A stretch of DNA of 56,145 nucleotides, from NCBI GenBank assembly GCA_947476065.1, contig CANJPG010000015.1:1-56145 (forward strand), written 5' to 3'. The position numbers were made by a program, and so were the translations under genes. This DNA comes from Fidelibacterota bacterium (GTDB lineage: Bacteria; Pseudomonadota; Alphaproteobacteria; Rhodospirillales; Rhodospirillaceae). The notes under the pieces were generated by a model that had not been told where the DNA came from, made no database searches, and saw only the letters and a list, made by a program, of their open reading frames with translations. Positions 16,376-27,138 of this stretch are shown here, piece by piece (the stretch's first letter is position 1; the number at the start of each line of letters is the position of its first letter).

Positions 16376-16768
16376 CTACGCCGAAGTGTGGCAGCAGACA
16401 CCCAGCTTGTTTCCGTCGAGGTCGCGAAAATAAGCGCCGTAGTAATCAGGATGATAGTGCGGCCTCAAGCCGGGCGGCCCTTCGCATTGTCCGCCCGCCG
16501 CGATTGCCGCGGCATAACACGCGTCCACTGCAGCGCGGCTCGACGCCAGCATGGCCACCATCTGTCCGTTACCTGGCGTGGCAGCTTCGCGGTCAAACGG
16601 CAGCCCGATCAGAAACAGGGGCCGCGCTGCATCCGGCGATTTCCAACCCTCCCATTTCTGCGCGCGGTTCTCGAATCGCAATTGAAGGCCCAGCGTTTCC
16701 ATCACGGACGAATAAAAAGCGAAAGCGCGCGGGAAGTCGGTGATGCCGATATGAACGTGTGATATCAT
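16376..16768 (-). CDS. VOC/glyoxalase-superfamily protein
   Basis: 130 residues from the ATG at 16768 (a TTG eight codons upstream is the alternative). Typical vicinal-oxygen-chelate fold: HVHIGITDFPRAFAFYSSVM at the start, GNGQMVAMLASSRAAVDACY in the middle and YYGAYFRDLDGNKLGVCCH at the end. This subgroup is often annotated as a lactoylglutathione lyase-like protein but the substrate is unknown. Lies between the cytochrome gene and an outer-membrane protein gene, same strand, 40-bp gaps. Confidence 0.88.
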   Translation of the reverse strand: MISHVHIGITDFPRAFAFYSSVMETLGLQLRFENRAQKWEGWKSPDAARPLFLIGLPFDREAATPGNGQMVAMLASSRAAVDACYAAAIAAGGQCEGPPGLRPHYHPDYYGAYFRDLDGNKLGVCCHTSA

Positions 16769-16807
16769 AGTATCACCGTGATAGGACTTCAAACACCATC
16801 ATGCGCC

Positions 16808-17539
16808 TCAAAACGTGAACAGGATCGCCGTATACCAGGAATACTGGTTCGTCTGGCGTGCATGCTCAAGACCGGGCCCGGACGATCCGATGACATGCAC
16901 GGTGTCGTTGACGTCGTAGCGAATGCCAAATCCGACGCCCGTCGAGGCATCGCCGCCCGCCGTATCCGCCGTCTCGTGGTAGATCTCCGCGCCAATCTGC
17001 AGGGCGGGCAGAATCTGGCGTGTCAGACCCGCGCCACCGAGGCAGAAGGTCTTGCCGCCGCCGCCCTGCAGCACGCAACCGCCCCCGCCGAAAGCCGACC
17101 AGTCGTCCCATTCCCGCGCGGCCCACAGCGGCAACAAGACCGACGCGTGCTGTTCGCCCAGGCGGTGCGAAGCGCTCGGCAGAAACACGCGTGGGAAAAA
17201 CGCCACATCGATGCCGACCTCGTCCTGATGCAGGAAGCGGTATTTCACCGCCAGTTCGATATTGCCGATGCCGCCGATGGCCGCGGCGCCGCGCTCTTTC
17301 TCGTAAAGCAGCGGCAGGGCGGCAGTGAGTTGCACGTCCTCGAAGCCGCCGTAGTTGAAGTCGATGCCTGTCGCCCCCTGGTTGCCGGCCTGGGTGTGCG
17401 TGCCGGCGGCGAAGGCATAAACTTCGAATTCCTTGTAGGGCGTAGGTTCAGGGTCATCGGTGACATAGGGCGGGCCGGCGAAGGCCGGCGTCGCCGTCAG
17501 GAAAATAGCGCCCACAATAGCCGCGCGCACCAAGCTCAC
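16808..17539 (-). CDS. Outer-membrane beta-barrel protein (MetA-pathway phenol transporter-like)
   Basis: 243 residues. Sec signal LVRAAIVGAIFLTATPAFAG, then GPPYVTDDPEPTPYKEFEVY, the usual start of the putative outer-membrane transporter family named after phenol-degradation MetA proteins. Alternating aromatic/polar beta strands follow, with a C-terminal Phe (AILFTF) typical of BAM substrates. Its GTG start overlaps the stop of the upstream membrane-protein gene by 4 nt, so both are translationally coupled. Two cysteines (GCVLQGGGGKTFCLGG) may form a loop disulfide. Cargo unknown. Confidence 0.82.
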   Translation of the reverse strand: MSLVRAAIVGAIFLTATPAFAGPPYVTDDPEPTPYKEFEVYAFAAGTHTQAGNQGATGIDFNYGGFEDVQLTAALPLLYEKERGAAAIGGIGNIELAVKYRFLHQDEVGIDVAFFPRVFLPSASHRLGEQHASVLLPLWAAREWDDWSAFGGGGCVLQGGGGKTFCLGGAGLTRQILPALQIGAEIYHETADTAGGDASTGVGFGIRYDVNDTVHVIGSSGPGLEHARQTNQYSWYTAILFTF

Positions 17540-18303
17540 GGTGCGGCGCTCTCGCCTGGGTGACGCCCCGCCCGCTGCGGAATCACGACGATCAATACGA
17601 TGATCAGCACGGCCAGCACGCCCGACGCCAGCGGCCGGCTGAAGGCCAGCCCGCCGTCTTCCGCCGGCTTATCGAGGTAGTCGCCGATGGTGGCGCCTAA
17701 AGGCCGTGTCAGGATGAAGGCCGTCCAGAACAGCAGCACGCGCGAGATCTTGGTCCAGAAATAGACAGCGCCCACCACCGACAGCAGGGCACCGAACACC
17801 ACTGCGCCGCCGTCGTAGCCAAGGCCGGAGGCCGCGGCCCAATCGCCCAGCGCGGTGCCCAGGGTCTGCGACATGGTGATGGTCGCCCAATAGAAGGCCT
17901 CGACCTTCGGCGTCGTCACGGTATCAACCGAGATCGAGCCAAGCGTGCGGTACCACAAACCCAGGAGAACGAGCACCGCCGCGAACAGAATCATCGAGCC
18001 GCCCAGATACCCGACGCCCATCGAACGCGTGGCGAAGTCGGCCATGGTGGTGCCGGCGGTGGTCGAGGCGATGATCGTGGCCCAGTACAGCGCCGGATGA
18101 AACGCCTTGGCCGCGATCTGCAGCGCGGCGAGCACTATCAATACCGTCAGGAAAATCGCGCTGCCGGTGAGATAGCCCAGGTCCATCGTCATCGACACGG
18201 TGTCGCCGCCGGTCTCGCCCAAAGTCGTCGCCAGGATCTTGATCGCCCAGAAGCCAAGTGTGACGGCGGGGACCTTGCTCAGGGTGTCGGTGGATGGATT
18301 CAA
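17536..18303 (-). CDS. COG4705-type membrane protein with fourfold internal repeat
   Basis: 255 residues, eight or so hydrophobic helices. The same motif occurs four times: IKILATTLGETGGD (about 21-34), YWATIIASTTAGTTMADF (73-90), YWATITMSQTLGTALGDW (137-154) and FWTAFILTRPLGATIGDYLD (191-210). Each ends in G-(T/E)-(T/A)-x-x-D/G-D-like residues that could line a pore. This matches the conserved COG4705 group of uncharacterised membrane proteins. It overlaps the outer-membrane protein gene by 4 nt, implying a joint envelope function. No substrate can be assigned. Confidence 0.78.
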   Translation of the reverse strand: MNPSTDTLSKVPAVTLGFWAIKILATTLGETGGDTVSMTMDLGYLTGSAIFLTVLIVLAALQIAAKAFHPALYWATIIASTTAGTTMADFATRSMGVGYLGGSMILFAAVLVLLGLWYRTLGSISVDTVTTPKVEAFYWATITMSQTLGTALGDWAAASGLGYDGGAVVFGALLSVVGAVYFWTKISRVLLFWTAFILTRPLGATIGDYLDKPAEDGGLAFSRPLASGVLAVLIIVLIVVIPQRAGRHPGESAAP

Positions 18304-18388
18304 AAGCGCTGCCCCCGAAAAATATTACCCATCGTAAACGCTGCGCCGCGACGAGGAAAGGTTGCGCTCACCGCAAAAACGGTCGGCA

Positions 18389-18425
18389 AAGAAAAACGGC
18401 GCCGTCCTTGCGGGCGGCGCCGTTT
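18389..18425 (-). terminator. Intrinsic terminator of the degP gene
   Basis: AAACGGCGCCG (18394-18404) and CGGCGCCGTTT (18415-18425) form an 11-bp perfect stem. On the minus strand the stem runs into a T-run (complement of the A-run just left of 18397). Located 25 bp after the protease stop codon. Confidence 0.85.
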
Positions 18426-18449
18426 CAGCTTTAGCCTGTGTCCGTTGCG

Positions 18450-19829
<1,380 letters not shown>

Positions 19830-20187
19830 AGGTCTGAAGGCCTTTCGTGCCAATGAAGATGCGCCCATCGAACGAGTGCCGATGAACAATAGCGTGAAGG
19901 GCGTTGCGTGGCGTCCCCCGACTGGGGGCAATGTTACCCCGGGCAGGGCGGCGCGCAAATCGGGATAACAGCTATTTAATCTCGTGCAGAGCGAAGAAAT
20001 ATAAGCCTTTTCAATGCCCTTACCGGTCACCGCTTATGGGGTCGAGGCCGCCGCTGCGCCAAGGTGCGCAAGTCGCCAAGCCATTGTGACACGGCGTTAC
20101 GATGTTTCACTTGACCCATGCGGCCCAGGAATCCGACCGTAGCGAACGTCATTGTCTGGTGTTTCCCATTCAAAACTGAGGACTGCC
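19830..20187. promoter_or_regulatory. 358-bp divergent intergenic region
   Basis: Separates degP (minus) from the aldo/keto reductase gene (plus) and must hold both promoters. A small CCCCC-GACT-GGGGG hairpin lies at 19915-19928. No gene, riboswitch or clear operator was recognised. The degP frame stays open through part of it (to about 20030), but without a ribosome site. Confidence 0.4.
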
Positions 20188-21156
20188 ATGGCCCCCATAT
20201 CCAAAGAACCCCGCCCAGCCCACGCTGTCACGCGCGCGGCCTTTCTGAAGGGCGCTGCGACGGCTGTTGCCGTTGCCGCCGCCGCACCGCTCGTCAAGGC
20301 GATGCCGGCCTTTGCTGCGGAGGCATCCGGGCTGGCGCTGCGCACGGTGCCGAAAAGTTTTGAAGGCCACGTCAAACTGCCGGTGATCGGTCTGGGCACG
20401 CGCTCCATGAGCAAGACGGACGCTAAAGCCGTCGCCGGCCAGGCCCAGGTGATCACGACGCTGCTGGACGGCGGCGGCAAGGTCATCGATACCGCCGCGA
20501 ACTACACCGGCGGGGACTCCGAGGAGGTCATCGGCGATGCCCTGGCTGCCACGGGCAAACGCGGCATGGCCTTTATCGCCAGCAAATACGCCGAACAGAC
20601 CAAGGCCGCCGGCGAGGCTTCCATCCTCAATTCGTTAAAGGTCCTGCGCACCAACATTGTCGATCTGATGTTCATCCACAACATGGTGGCCATCGATACC
20701 CAGCTGCCGGTACTCGAAGAGAACAAGGGCCGCGCGCTGCGCTACATCGGCATTTCCGACACAAGCGATCGCCAGGACGAGTTGGAGAAATACCTCGACC
20801 GCCTCGACTTCATCGAGTTCGCCTATGCCGCCGACATGCGCGGCGCCGAAAAGCGCCTGCTGCCGGCGGCTAAAGACAAAGGTGTCGCGGTGCTGGTGGC
20901 TTTGCCGCTCGGGCGCGGCCGCGCGCTGCAGGCGGTCAAAGGCAAACAAGTACCGGAGTGGGCGAAGAAAGAACTCGGCGTCGAAACCCACGCGCAGTTG
21001 CTGTTGAAATTCGTCATCGGCCATCCGGCCGTCACCGTGGCCATTCCCTCGACGCTCGATCCCAAGCATATGCAGGAAAACCTCGCTGCCGGACGCGGTC
21101 CGATCCCCGATGAAAAGCAGCGGGCGAAGATTGCCGCAATATGGGAAGGCGCTTAA
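20188..21156 (+). CDS. Exported aldo/keto reductase
   Basis: 322 residues from the ATG at 20188, with GAGGA just upstream. The N-terminus resembles a Tat signal in layout (VTRAAFLKGAATAVAVAAAA, cleavage near AFAA at 41-44) but has only one Arg in the motif. The catalytic tetrad of aldo/keto reductases is complete: Asp101, Tyr106, Lys133, His164. The N-terminal TIM-barrel is shorter than usual and the cofactor-binding C-terminal loop is modest. Probably a periplasmic NADPH-fold protein, or one exported with bound cofactor; substrate unknown. Confidence 0.85.
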   Translation: MAPISKEPRPAHAVTRAAFLKGAATAVAVAAAAPLVKAMPAFAAEASGLALRTVPKSFEGHVKLPVIGLGTRSMSKTDAKAVAGQAQVITTLLDGGGKVIDTAANYTGGDSEEVIGDALAATGKRGMAFIASKYAEQTKAAGEASILNSLKVLRTNIVDLMFIHNMVAIDTQLPVLEENKGRALRYIGISDTSDRQDELEKYLDRLDFIEFAYAADMRGAEKRLLPAAKDKGVAVLVALPLGRGRALQAVKGKQVPEWAKKELGVETHAQLLLKFVIGHPAVTVAIPSTLDPKHMQENLAAGRGPIPDEKQRAKIAAIWEGA

Positions 21157-21220
21157 AATCTTCTCTGTAACGTCACCGAGATGGGACATACAGATATAAA
21201 TCTATCTACTAAGTAGGGAA

Positions 21221-21240
21221 TTGGGAGCATAAAATCCCAA
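21221..21240. promoter_or_regulatory. Inverted repeat TTGGGA-N8-TCCCAA upstream of the sulfate-binding protein gene
   Basis: Perfect 6-bp arms (21221-21226 and 21235-21240) about 110 bp before the sbp start. The core GGA-N8-TCC has the same geometry as the centre of the 22-bp palindrome at 25135-25156 in front of cysT. Confidence 0.5.
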
Positions 21241-21351
21241 AATAGTATCTCTATCGAAATAGCGGGGAATTGGGGGGCGACAAACTCGGGCCGGCTGAGA
21301 ATCATGGGGACGGTTCAAGACCGCGATCCCGCCACCAGGAGCCCTGCCGCC

Positions 21352-22401
21352 ATGACGTCCCATGTTCGTACCGCCTTCAATCAACGGCTCGCCGACCTCG
21401 TGGCGTTCGGGGCCTTCATCTTTGTCCTCTTGATCCTGTTCGGCCTGGGCCGCCCGGCTCATGCGGCCAATGTCACCATCCTCAATGTCTCCTACGATCC
21501 CACCCGCGAGCTGTATCAGGAATACAACACCGCCTTCGCCAAATACTGGAAGGCCAAGACCGGCGACACCGTCACGGTCCAGCAGTCGCACGGCGGTTCG
21601 GGCAAGCAATCGCGTTCGGTGATCGACGGCCTCAAGGCCGACGTCGTCACGCTGGCGCTGGCCTACGACATCGATGTCATCGCCGAAAAAGGTAAGGTGC
21701 TGCCGGCCGACTGGCAGAAGCGCCTGCCCGACAACAGCGCGCCCTATACATCGACGATTGTCTTCCTGGTGAAGAAGGGCAATCCGAAAGCCATCAAAGA
21801 CTGGGATGATCTGGTGAAGCCGGGTGTGGCCGTCATTACGCCCAATCCCAAGACCGGCGGCGGCGCCCGCTGGAACTACCTCGCCGCCTGGGGCTACGCG
21901 CTGCAGAAGAACGGCGGCGACCAAACAAAGGCGCAGGAGTTTGTCGCCAAACTTTATAAGAACGCTCCGGTGCTGGATTCGGGCGCCCGCGGCTCAACCA
22001 TCACCTTCGCCCAGCGCGGTCTCGGCGACGTTCTCGTTGCCTGGGAAAACGAAGCCTACCTCGCTTTGAAGGAATTCGGCGCCGACAAGTTCGAAGTAGT
22101 GGTGCCCTCGGTCAGCATCCTGGCCGAACCGTCGGTCGCGGTCATCGACAAGATCAGCGATGCGCGCGGCACCAAAGCCGTGGCTACCGAGTACCTCACC
22201 TACCTCTACTCGCCTGAAGGCCAGAAGATCATCGCCAAGAACTACTATCGACCGCGCTCGGCCGAAGCCGCCGCCGGCGCGCCGGTGAAATTCGCCGATA
22301 TCAAGCTGTTCACCGTCGACGAAGTCTTCGGCGGCTGGAAAAAAGCCCAGAGCACGCACTTCGACGACGGCGGCGTGTTCGACAAGATATATCAACCCTA
22401 A
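21352..22401 (+). CDS. sbp: Sulfate ABC transporter periplasmic binding protein
   Basis: 349 residues from the ATG at 21352 (AGGAG about 10 nt upstream; an ATG at 21304 is weaker). A signal helix ([20 protein letters not shown]) is followed by the Sbp/CysP hallmarks: [59 protein letters not shown] and the closing KNYYRPRS. It binds sulfate or thiosulfate in the periplasm and delivers it to CysT/CysW. Unusually, a TonB-dependent receptor gene stands between it and the permease genes. Confidence 0.95.
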   Translation: MTSHVRTAFNQRLADLVAFGAFIFVLLILFGLGRPAHAANVTILNVSYDPTRELYQEYNTAFAKYWKAKTGDTVTVQQSHGGSGKQSRSVIDGLKADVVTLALAYDIDVIAEKGKVLPADWQKRLPDNSAPYTSTIVFLVKKGNPKAIKDWDDLVKPGVAVITPNPKTGGGARWNYLAAWGYALQKNGGDQTKAQEFVAKLYKNAPVLDSGARGSTITFAQRGLGDVLVAWENEAYLALKEFGADKFEVVVPSVSILAEPSVAVIDKISDARGTKAVATEYLTYLYSPEGQKIIAKNYYRPRSAEAAAGAPVKFADIKLFTVDEVFGGWKKAQSTHFDDGGVFDKIYQP

Positions 22402-22507
22402 CCCGCGGCCTGGCAGACCAGATCAGGCGCCTTGATCCGGCCTCTGCCGAAGTTACCCGCTCTTCGTGTAAATACCCATTAAGTCGATAGACAATAGGAT
22501 ATACAAT

Positions 22508-25024
22508 ATGTCCGCTTCCATCGCCACGGCGCACAGCCTGCGCATCAGCCCCCTTCGCCCCTCGCTCAAGCAGGCATTGTGCGGCTCCGTGGCCATGCTG
22601 ACCTTGTGGACAGTTCCGAGCTTCGCCGACGATGCGACCGGCGCCGACACGCAAGTCGCCGCCGCCGCCGCTCCCGCGGCCCCGCGCGCCATCGAAGAAG
22701 TAACCGTGACCGCCCGCCGCCGTGAGGAAGACGTTCAGGCCGTGCCGATCGCCATTTCCGTAGTAGGCGGCGCGGCCCTGGAAGAGCAGGGCATCTTCAA
22801 CCTCAACCGGCTGACGCAGCTGCAACCCACGCTGCAGTTCTTCTCGACCAATCCGCGCAACACCTTCGTCAATATCCGTGGCCTTGGCGCGCCGTTCGGC
22901 CTGACCAACGACGGCTTCGAGCAGGGTGTCGGCATCTACATCAACCAAGTGTATTACAACCGCATCGCCTCGGCGACGCTCGACTTCGTCGATGTGCAGC
23001 AGATCGAAACATTGCGTGGACCCCAGGGCACGCTCTACGGCAAGAACACCACCGCTGGCGCCATCAACATCACCACCCGTCCGCCCAGCTTTGATTTCGA
23101 AGGCAAGGCGGAAGTCTCGCTCGGCAACTACGGCTTCAAACAGGGCAAGGCTTCGATTTCCGGCCCGCTGACCGACACCATCGCGGCGCGCCTGAGCATC
23201 TCCAACACTGATCGCCGCGGTACCATCTATAACGTCAAGACTAACACGCAGATCAACTCTCAGGACAACCTTGGAGTTCGCTCTTCGGTGCTTTGGAATG
23301 TTAGCGACGACCTGAAAATCACCTTCTCCGGCGACTACAACCTTCAGAACCCGATTTGCTGCGGTCAGATCTATGCGTTGGTTGGAACCACCCAACGCCC
23401 GTTGAATCGCCAATACGCCGCTCTGATCGCGCGGTTCCCCGGCTATCAGGTTCCCAGCACCAATCCCTTTGATCGATTGACCGACCTCGACGCTGCGCTT
23501 GCCGCGCGCAACGAAATGGGCGGCACCTCGGCCTTGGCCGAATGGAAAGTCGGGCCAGGCACCCTCACGTCGATTACGTCGTGGCGTTATTGGGATTGGG
23601 GTCCGGCGAACGATCGCGACTTTACGGGTCTGCCTGTGTACACGAAGGTCAACAACCCGACGAAGCAGGACCAATATTCTCAGGAACTGCGTTATAACTA
23701 CGAAGGCGAAAAGATAAACGCTGTTGCAGGCCTCTTCGGCTTCACGCAAAAAATCCGTACCAAAGGCATCCAGGAATCAGGATCGGCGGCAAGTGCATGG
23801 CTGCTGGCGCCCACCAGCGCATTGTCGAACAATCCGGCGGTGCTGAATGGCCAGCTGGCTCTGAATGACATTCGTCTCGACAACACCAGCGCGGCATTCT
23901 TCAGCAAAGTGAACTGGAAAGCATTTGATCGGTTCACGATTTCGCCCGGCATACGCGTCAACTACGACAAGAAGAAGGGCCTTTATGACTCGGTCGTCAC
24001 CGGCACGAATTCGCTCGGCCAGCGCGTCGTTGTCAGCAGCGATCCTACAAGCGCTTCATACACCGACCCCTGGACTGCCGCCCAACGCGGGGTACAGGCT
24101 TCGCAGTATTTCACGGCCGATTTCAGCGATTGGAATCTGTCCTATGACCTCAACCTCGCCTATGAGGTCACTGACGACGTCAACGCCTATGCTACGTACG
24201 CCCGCTCCTTCAAAACCGGGGGCATCAACCTAAACGGCGTGCCCGCCCAGGCGAACGGCGCGCCGCAGCTGGACGTCGCCCGCATCCGTCCGGAACGGGT
24301 TGATCACTTCGAAACCGGGCTAAAGACGCAGTTGTTGGACCGCGCAGCGACCTTCAACGTCACCGGCTTCTGGACCGAGATCAAAAACTTCCAGGCAAGC
24401 GTGGTCAGCAACGTCGCCGGCAGTACAACTCTGCGCGGCTATCTAGCCAACGCTGAAGAAGCCCGTGTACGCGGCATTGAAACAGACCTGACCGTCCGTC
24501 CGATCGACCGGTTAAGCGCTTATCTGAGCGGCGCCTTCACCGACCACGAGTGGGTGAGCTTCACTAACGCGCCTTGCCCGCCCGAGTTGGCCGGCGGCGG
24601 AACGGGTACACCCCCGGGCCCGGCGGCGACGCCCGGCGCCAACAGCCCGGCGAACTGCAATGTCTCCGGTCAGTGGATGCCAGGTATTTCCAAGTGGTCC
24701 TTTTCCTGGGGCAGCGAATACAATATTCCCGCTCAGTTCCTGAAGCTCGATGGCGCGGTTTATGGTGCATATGACGCCAGCTATCGCTCGAAGTTCTCGT
24801 CCAACGCGTCGCGGTCCATCTACACCGATGTCCCGGGCTATGCGATCCACAACTTCCGGGTCGGGTTCCGCACTGATCAGTTCGACCTATCTGCCTGGAT
24901 CCGCAATGCCTTTGACAAAGGCTACTTCGAATCACTCGCCGTGACCTCCGGCAGCACCGGCCTGATTTCTGCTCAGCTTGGTGATCCGCGCACGTTTGGT
25001 GTCACACTCCGCGCAAGCTTCTAA
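22508..25024 (+). CDS. TonB-dependent outer-membrane receptor
   Basis: 838 residues. Signal region, then the TonB box area IEEVTVTARRREEDVQAVPI, a plug domain with VNIRGLGAPFG and LRGPQGTLYGKNTTAGAINI, and a 22-strand barrel ending in FGVTLRASF. Belongs to the large proteobacterial group without CarboxypepD or STN domains. It lies between the sulfate-binding protein and cysT genes on the same strand and is followed by a terminator. By position it probably imports a sulfur compound too large for porins, such as a sulfate ester or sulfonate; this is inference from context, not from the protein. Confidence 0.93.
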   Translation: MSASIATAHSLRISPLRPSLKQALCGSVAMLTLWTVPSFADDATGADTQVAAAAAPAAPRAIEEVTVTARRREEDVQAVPIAISVVGGAALEEQGIFNLNRLTQLQPTLQFFSTNPRNTFVNIRGLGAPFGLTNDGFEQGVGIYINQVYYNRIASATLDFVDVQQIETLRGPQGTLYGKNTTAGAINITTRPPSFDFEGKAEVSLGNYGFKQGKASISGPLTDTIAARLSISNTDRRGTIYNVKTNTQINSQDNLGVRSSVLWNVSDDLKITFSGDYNLQNPICCGQIYALVGTTQRPLNRQYAALIARFPGYQVPSTNPFDRLTDLDAALAARNEMGGTSALAEWKVGPGTLTSITSWRYWDWGPANDRDFTGLPVYTKVNNPTKQDQYSQELRYNYEGEKINAVAGLFGFTQKIRTKGIQESGSAASAWLLAPTSALSNNPAVLNGQLALNDIRLDNTSAAFFSKVNWKAFDRFTISPGIRVNYDKKKGLYDSVVTGTNSLGQRVVVSSDPTSASYTDPWTAAQRGVQASQYFTADFSDWNLSYDLNLAYEVTDDVNAYATYARSFKTGGINLNGVPAQANGAPQLDVARIRPERVDHFETGLKTQLLDRAATFNVTGFWTEIKNFQASVVSNVAGSTTLRGYLANAEEARVRGIETDLTVRPIDRLSAYLSGAFTDHEWVSFTNAPCPPELAGGGTGTPPGPAATPGANSPANCNVSGQWMPGISKWSFSWGSEYNIPAQFLKLDGAVYGAYDASYRSKFSSNASRSIYTDVPGYAIHNFRVGFRTDQFDLSAWIRNAFDKGYFESLAVTSGSTGLISAQLGDPRTFGVTLRASF

Positions 25025-25056
25025 AGCTCCTCCCGCCTCTCTCAGAGGTTTGCGCT

Positions 25057-25092
25057 AAGGCCGCCGCGGCATCCGCTGTGGCGGCCTTTATA
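25057..25092 (+). terminator. Intrinsic terminator after the TonB receptor gene
   Basis: AAGGCCGCC (25057-25065) pairs with GGCGGCCTT (25080-25088), followed by a short T/A-rich tail. It separates the receptor transcript from the cysT promoter region. Confidence 0.7.
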
Positions 25093-25134
25093 TTGGGGGT
25101 CCGCCTAGCAGGGATTTCCATCGAGCAGCACCCA

Positions 25135-25156
25135 GGGAGGAGAATATTCTCCTCCC
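25135..25156. promoter_or_regulatory. Perfect 22-bp palindrome upstream of cysT
   Basis: Positions 25135-25145 are exactly the reverse complement of 25146-25156. Centre GAATATTC is flanked by GGA and TCC, and outer GGGA/TCCC. It sits in the 329-bp gap between the TonB receptor and cysT, which holds no gene. Also in this gap GGGATAAAC occurs twice (about 25209 and 25264). Likely operator for the sulfate-uptake genes. Confidence 0.6.
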
Positions 25157-25353
25157 GGCGCCGGTTACGAAAATCCTCTGGGCCGGGGATCGAAGTCTAG
25201 TTAAAGGGTAGGGATAAACACGCCGCCAACCGGGCCAAACGCGGGAATAGTCAACGTCTTCAAGGGGATAAACTTTCGGCCCCGATTCATCACTGAGCCC
25301 AAACTGTAATCCGGCTATAACCCTGCGGCCCTTTTGTTTTCGACCAGGATCAG

Positions 25354-26253
25354 ATGCGTCCCTCCACAGCCAACAACGCTCCTGCGGTGTTCGACGACAA
25401 CCCGCCCGCCCGCGTGCGGCGCGCCTTCTGGCGTCAGCCCAGCGTGCTGCCCGGCTTCGGCCTGACCATGGGCTTCACGCTGTTCTATCTGGGTTTGCTT
25501 GTGATGCTGCCGCTGGCGGCCCTGGTGTTGAAGGCGATGGATTTCACCGGGGCACAGATCTGGGCCGCGGCCACAGCGCCGCGCGCGCTCGCCGCCTATC
25601 GCCTGAGTTTCGGGGCGGCACTCATTGCCGCCGTCATCAATCTATTCTTCGGCGTGTTGGTCGCCTGGATCCTGGTGCGCTACCGCTTTCCCTTCAAACG
25701 CGTGGTCGACGGCCTCGTCGATCTGCCTTTCGCGCTGCCCACGGCCGTGGCCGGCATCGCGCTCGCGACGCTGTATGCGCCGAACGGCTGGGTCGGCAGG
25801 TTGCTAGACCCCATCGGCATCAAGGTCGCCTATACGCCGCTGGGTGTGGTGGTGGCACTGGTGTTCATCGGTTTGCCATTCGTCGTGCGCACGGTCCAGC
25901 CGGTGCTGCAGGACCTTAACAAGGACGTCGAAGAGGCCGCTGCCAGCCTGGGGGCCAGCCGCTGGCAGACATTCCAGCGCGTCATCGCGCCGTCGATCAT
26001 GCCGGCAGCGCTCACTGGTTTCGCGTTGGCCTTTGCCAGGGCCCTGGGAGAATACGGCTCGGTAATCTTCATTGCCGGCAACCTGCCGATGAAATCCGAA
26101 ATCGCGCCCTTGCTGATCATCATCAAGCTCGAGCAGTACGACTACGCCGGTGCGGCCACTATCGGCAGCACCATGCTGATCGCCTCGTTCCTGCTGCTCT
26201 TGCCCATCAACGTACTGCAGCGCTGGAGCCGCCTGCGCTCCGCAGAGGCATAA
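25354..26253 (+). CDS. cysT: Sulfate ABC transporter permease CysT
   Basis: 299 residues; AGGA before the ATG. Six membrane helices; typical CysT sequences such as [20 protein letters not shown] near the start, [20 protein letters not shown], the EAA loop [20 protein letters not shown] and [16 protein letters not shown]. Forms the membrane channel with CysW for sulfate/thiosulfate import. First of three tightly spaced genes (5 nt to cysW). Confidence 0.95.
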   Translation: MRPSTANNAPAVFDDNPPARVRRAFWRQPSVLPGFGLTMGFTLFYLGLLVMLPLAALVLKAMDFTGAQIWAAATAPRALAAYRLSFGAALIAAVINLFFGVLVAWILVRYRFPFKRVVDGLVDLPFALPTAVAGIALATLYAPNGWVGRLLDPIGIKVAYTPLGVVVALVFIGLPFVVRTVQPVLQDLNKDVEEAAASLGASRWQTFQRVIAPSIMPAALTGFALAFARALGEYGSVIFIAGNLPMKSEIAPLLIIIKLEQYDYAGAATIGSTMLIASFLLLLPINVLQRWSRLRSAEA

Positions 26254-26257
26254 AATC

Positions 26258-27124
26258 ATGGCCTTCGGCAGGGCACATACGGATGGCAAGGTCGCCGCAC
26301 TGACGGAAAGCGTAGCCGTGCGCGCTGTGCTGATAGGTCTGGCCATGGTGTTCATCGCCGCCTTCCTCGTGCTGCCGCTGGTGGCGGTCTTCAGCGAAGC
26401 CTTTGCCAAGGGCTTTGGCGCATATGTGGATGCCATCAAAGACCCGATTGCCCTCGCAGCCGTGAAGCTCACCTTCATTGCCGCCGGCATCTCAGTGCCG
26501 CTGAATCTCATCTTCGGCGTGGCCGCCTCCTGGGCGATCGCCAAATTCGAGTTCCGCGGCAAAAGCGTGCTGATCACGCTGATCGACCTGCCGTTCTCGG
26601 TCTCGCCGGTGATCGCCGGCCTGATCTACGTGCTGCTGTTCGGCGCGCAAGGGCTGCTCGGGCCCTGGCTGCAGTCGATGGACGTGCAGATCATCTTCGC
26701 CGTGCCGGGCATCGTCCTGGCCACGATGTTCGTGACCTTCCCCTTTGTGGCCCGCGAGCTGATCCCCTTGATGCAGGAACAGGGTACGGAAGAAGAAGAG
26801 GCCGCTCGCTCGCTGGGCGCCGACGGCTGGCAGACCTTCCGCCGCGTCACGCTGCCCAATATCAAGTGGGGCCTGCTCTACGGCGTGCTGTTGTGCAACG
26901 CGCGCGCCATGGGCGAATTCGGCGCGGTGTCGGTGGTCTCAGGCCACATCCGCGGCGTCACAAACACCATGCCGCTGCACGTCGAGATCCTCTACAGCGA
27001 ATACAACATGGTGGCTGCTTTCGCCGTCGCCTCGCTGCTGGCCTCGCTGGCCGTCGTCACGCTGCTCGCCAAGGGCGGCCTCGAATGGCGCTACGGCCAC
27101 GAGTTGGCCGCGTCCCGGGGTTAG
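26258..27124 (+). CDS. cysW: Sulfate ABC transporter permease CysW
   Basis: 288 residues, six helices. Recognised by [20 protein letters not shown], the EAA loop [20 protein letters not shown], and [19 protein letters not shown], which is characteristic of CysW. Pairs with CysT in the inner membrane. Begins 5 nt after cysT and ends 15 nt before cysA, so the three genes form one operon. Confidence 0.95.
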   Translation: MAFGRAHTDGKVAALTESVAVRAVLIGLAMVFIAAFLVLPLVAVFSEAFAKGFGAYVDAIKDPIALAAVKLTFIAAGISVPLNLIFGVAASWAIAKFEFRGKSVLITLIDLPFSVSPVIAGLIYVLLFGAQGLLGPWLQSMDVQIIFAVPGIVLATMFVTFPFVARELIPLMQEQGTEEEEAARSLGADGWQTFRRVTLPNIKWGLLYGVLLCNARAMGEFGAVSVVSGHIRGVTNTMPLHVEILYSEYNMVAAFAVASLLASLAVVTLLAKGGLEWRYGHELAASRG

Positions 27125-27138
27125 TGTAAGAAGCCGCC

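Noticed and set aside
22310-23749. 479-codon minus-strand open frame
   Set aside because: Antisense to the sbp end and the TonB receptor; no recognisable domain.
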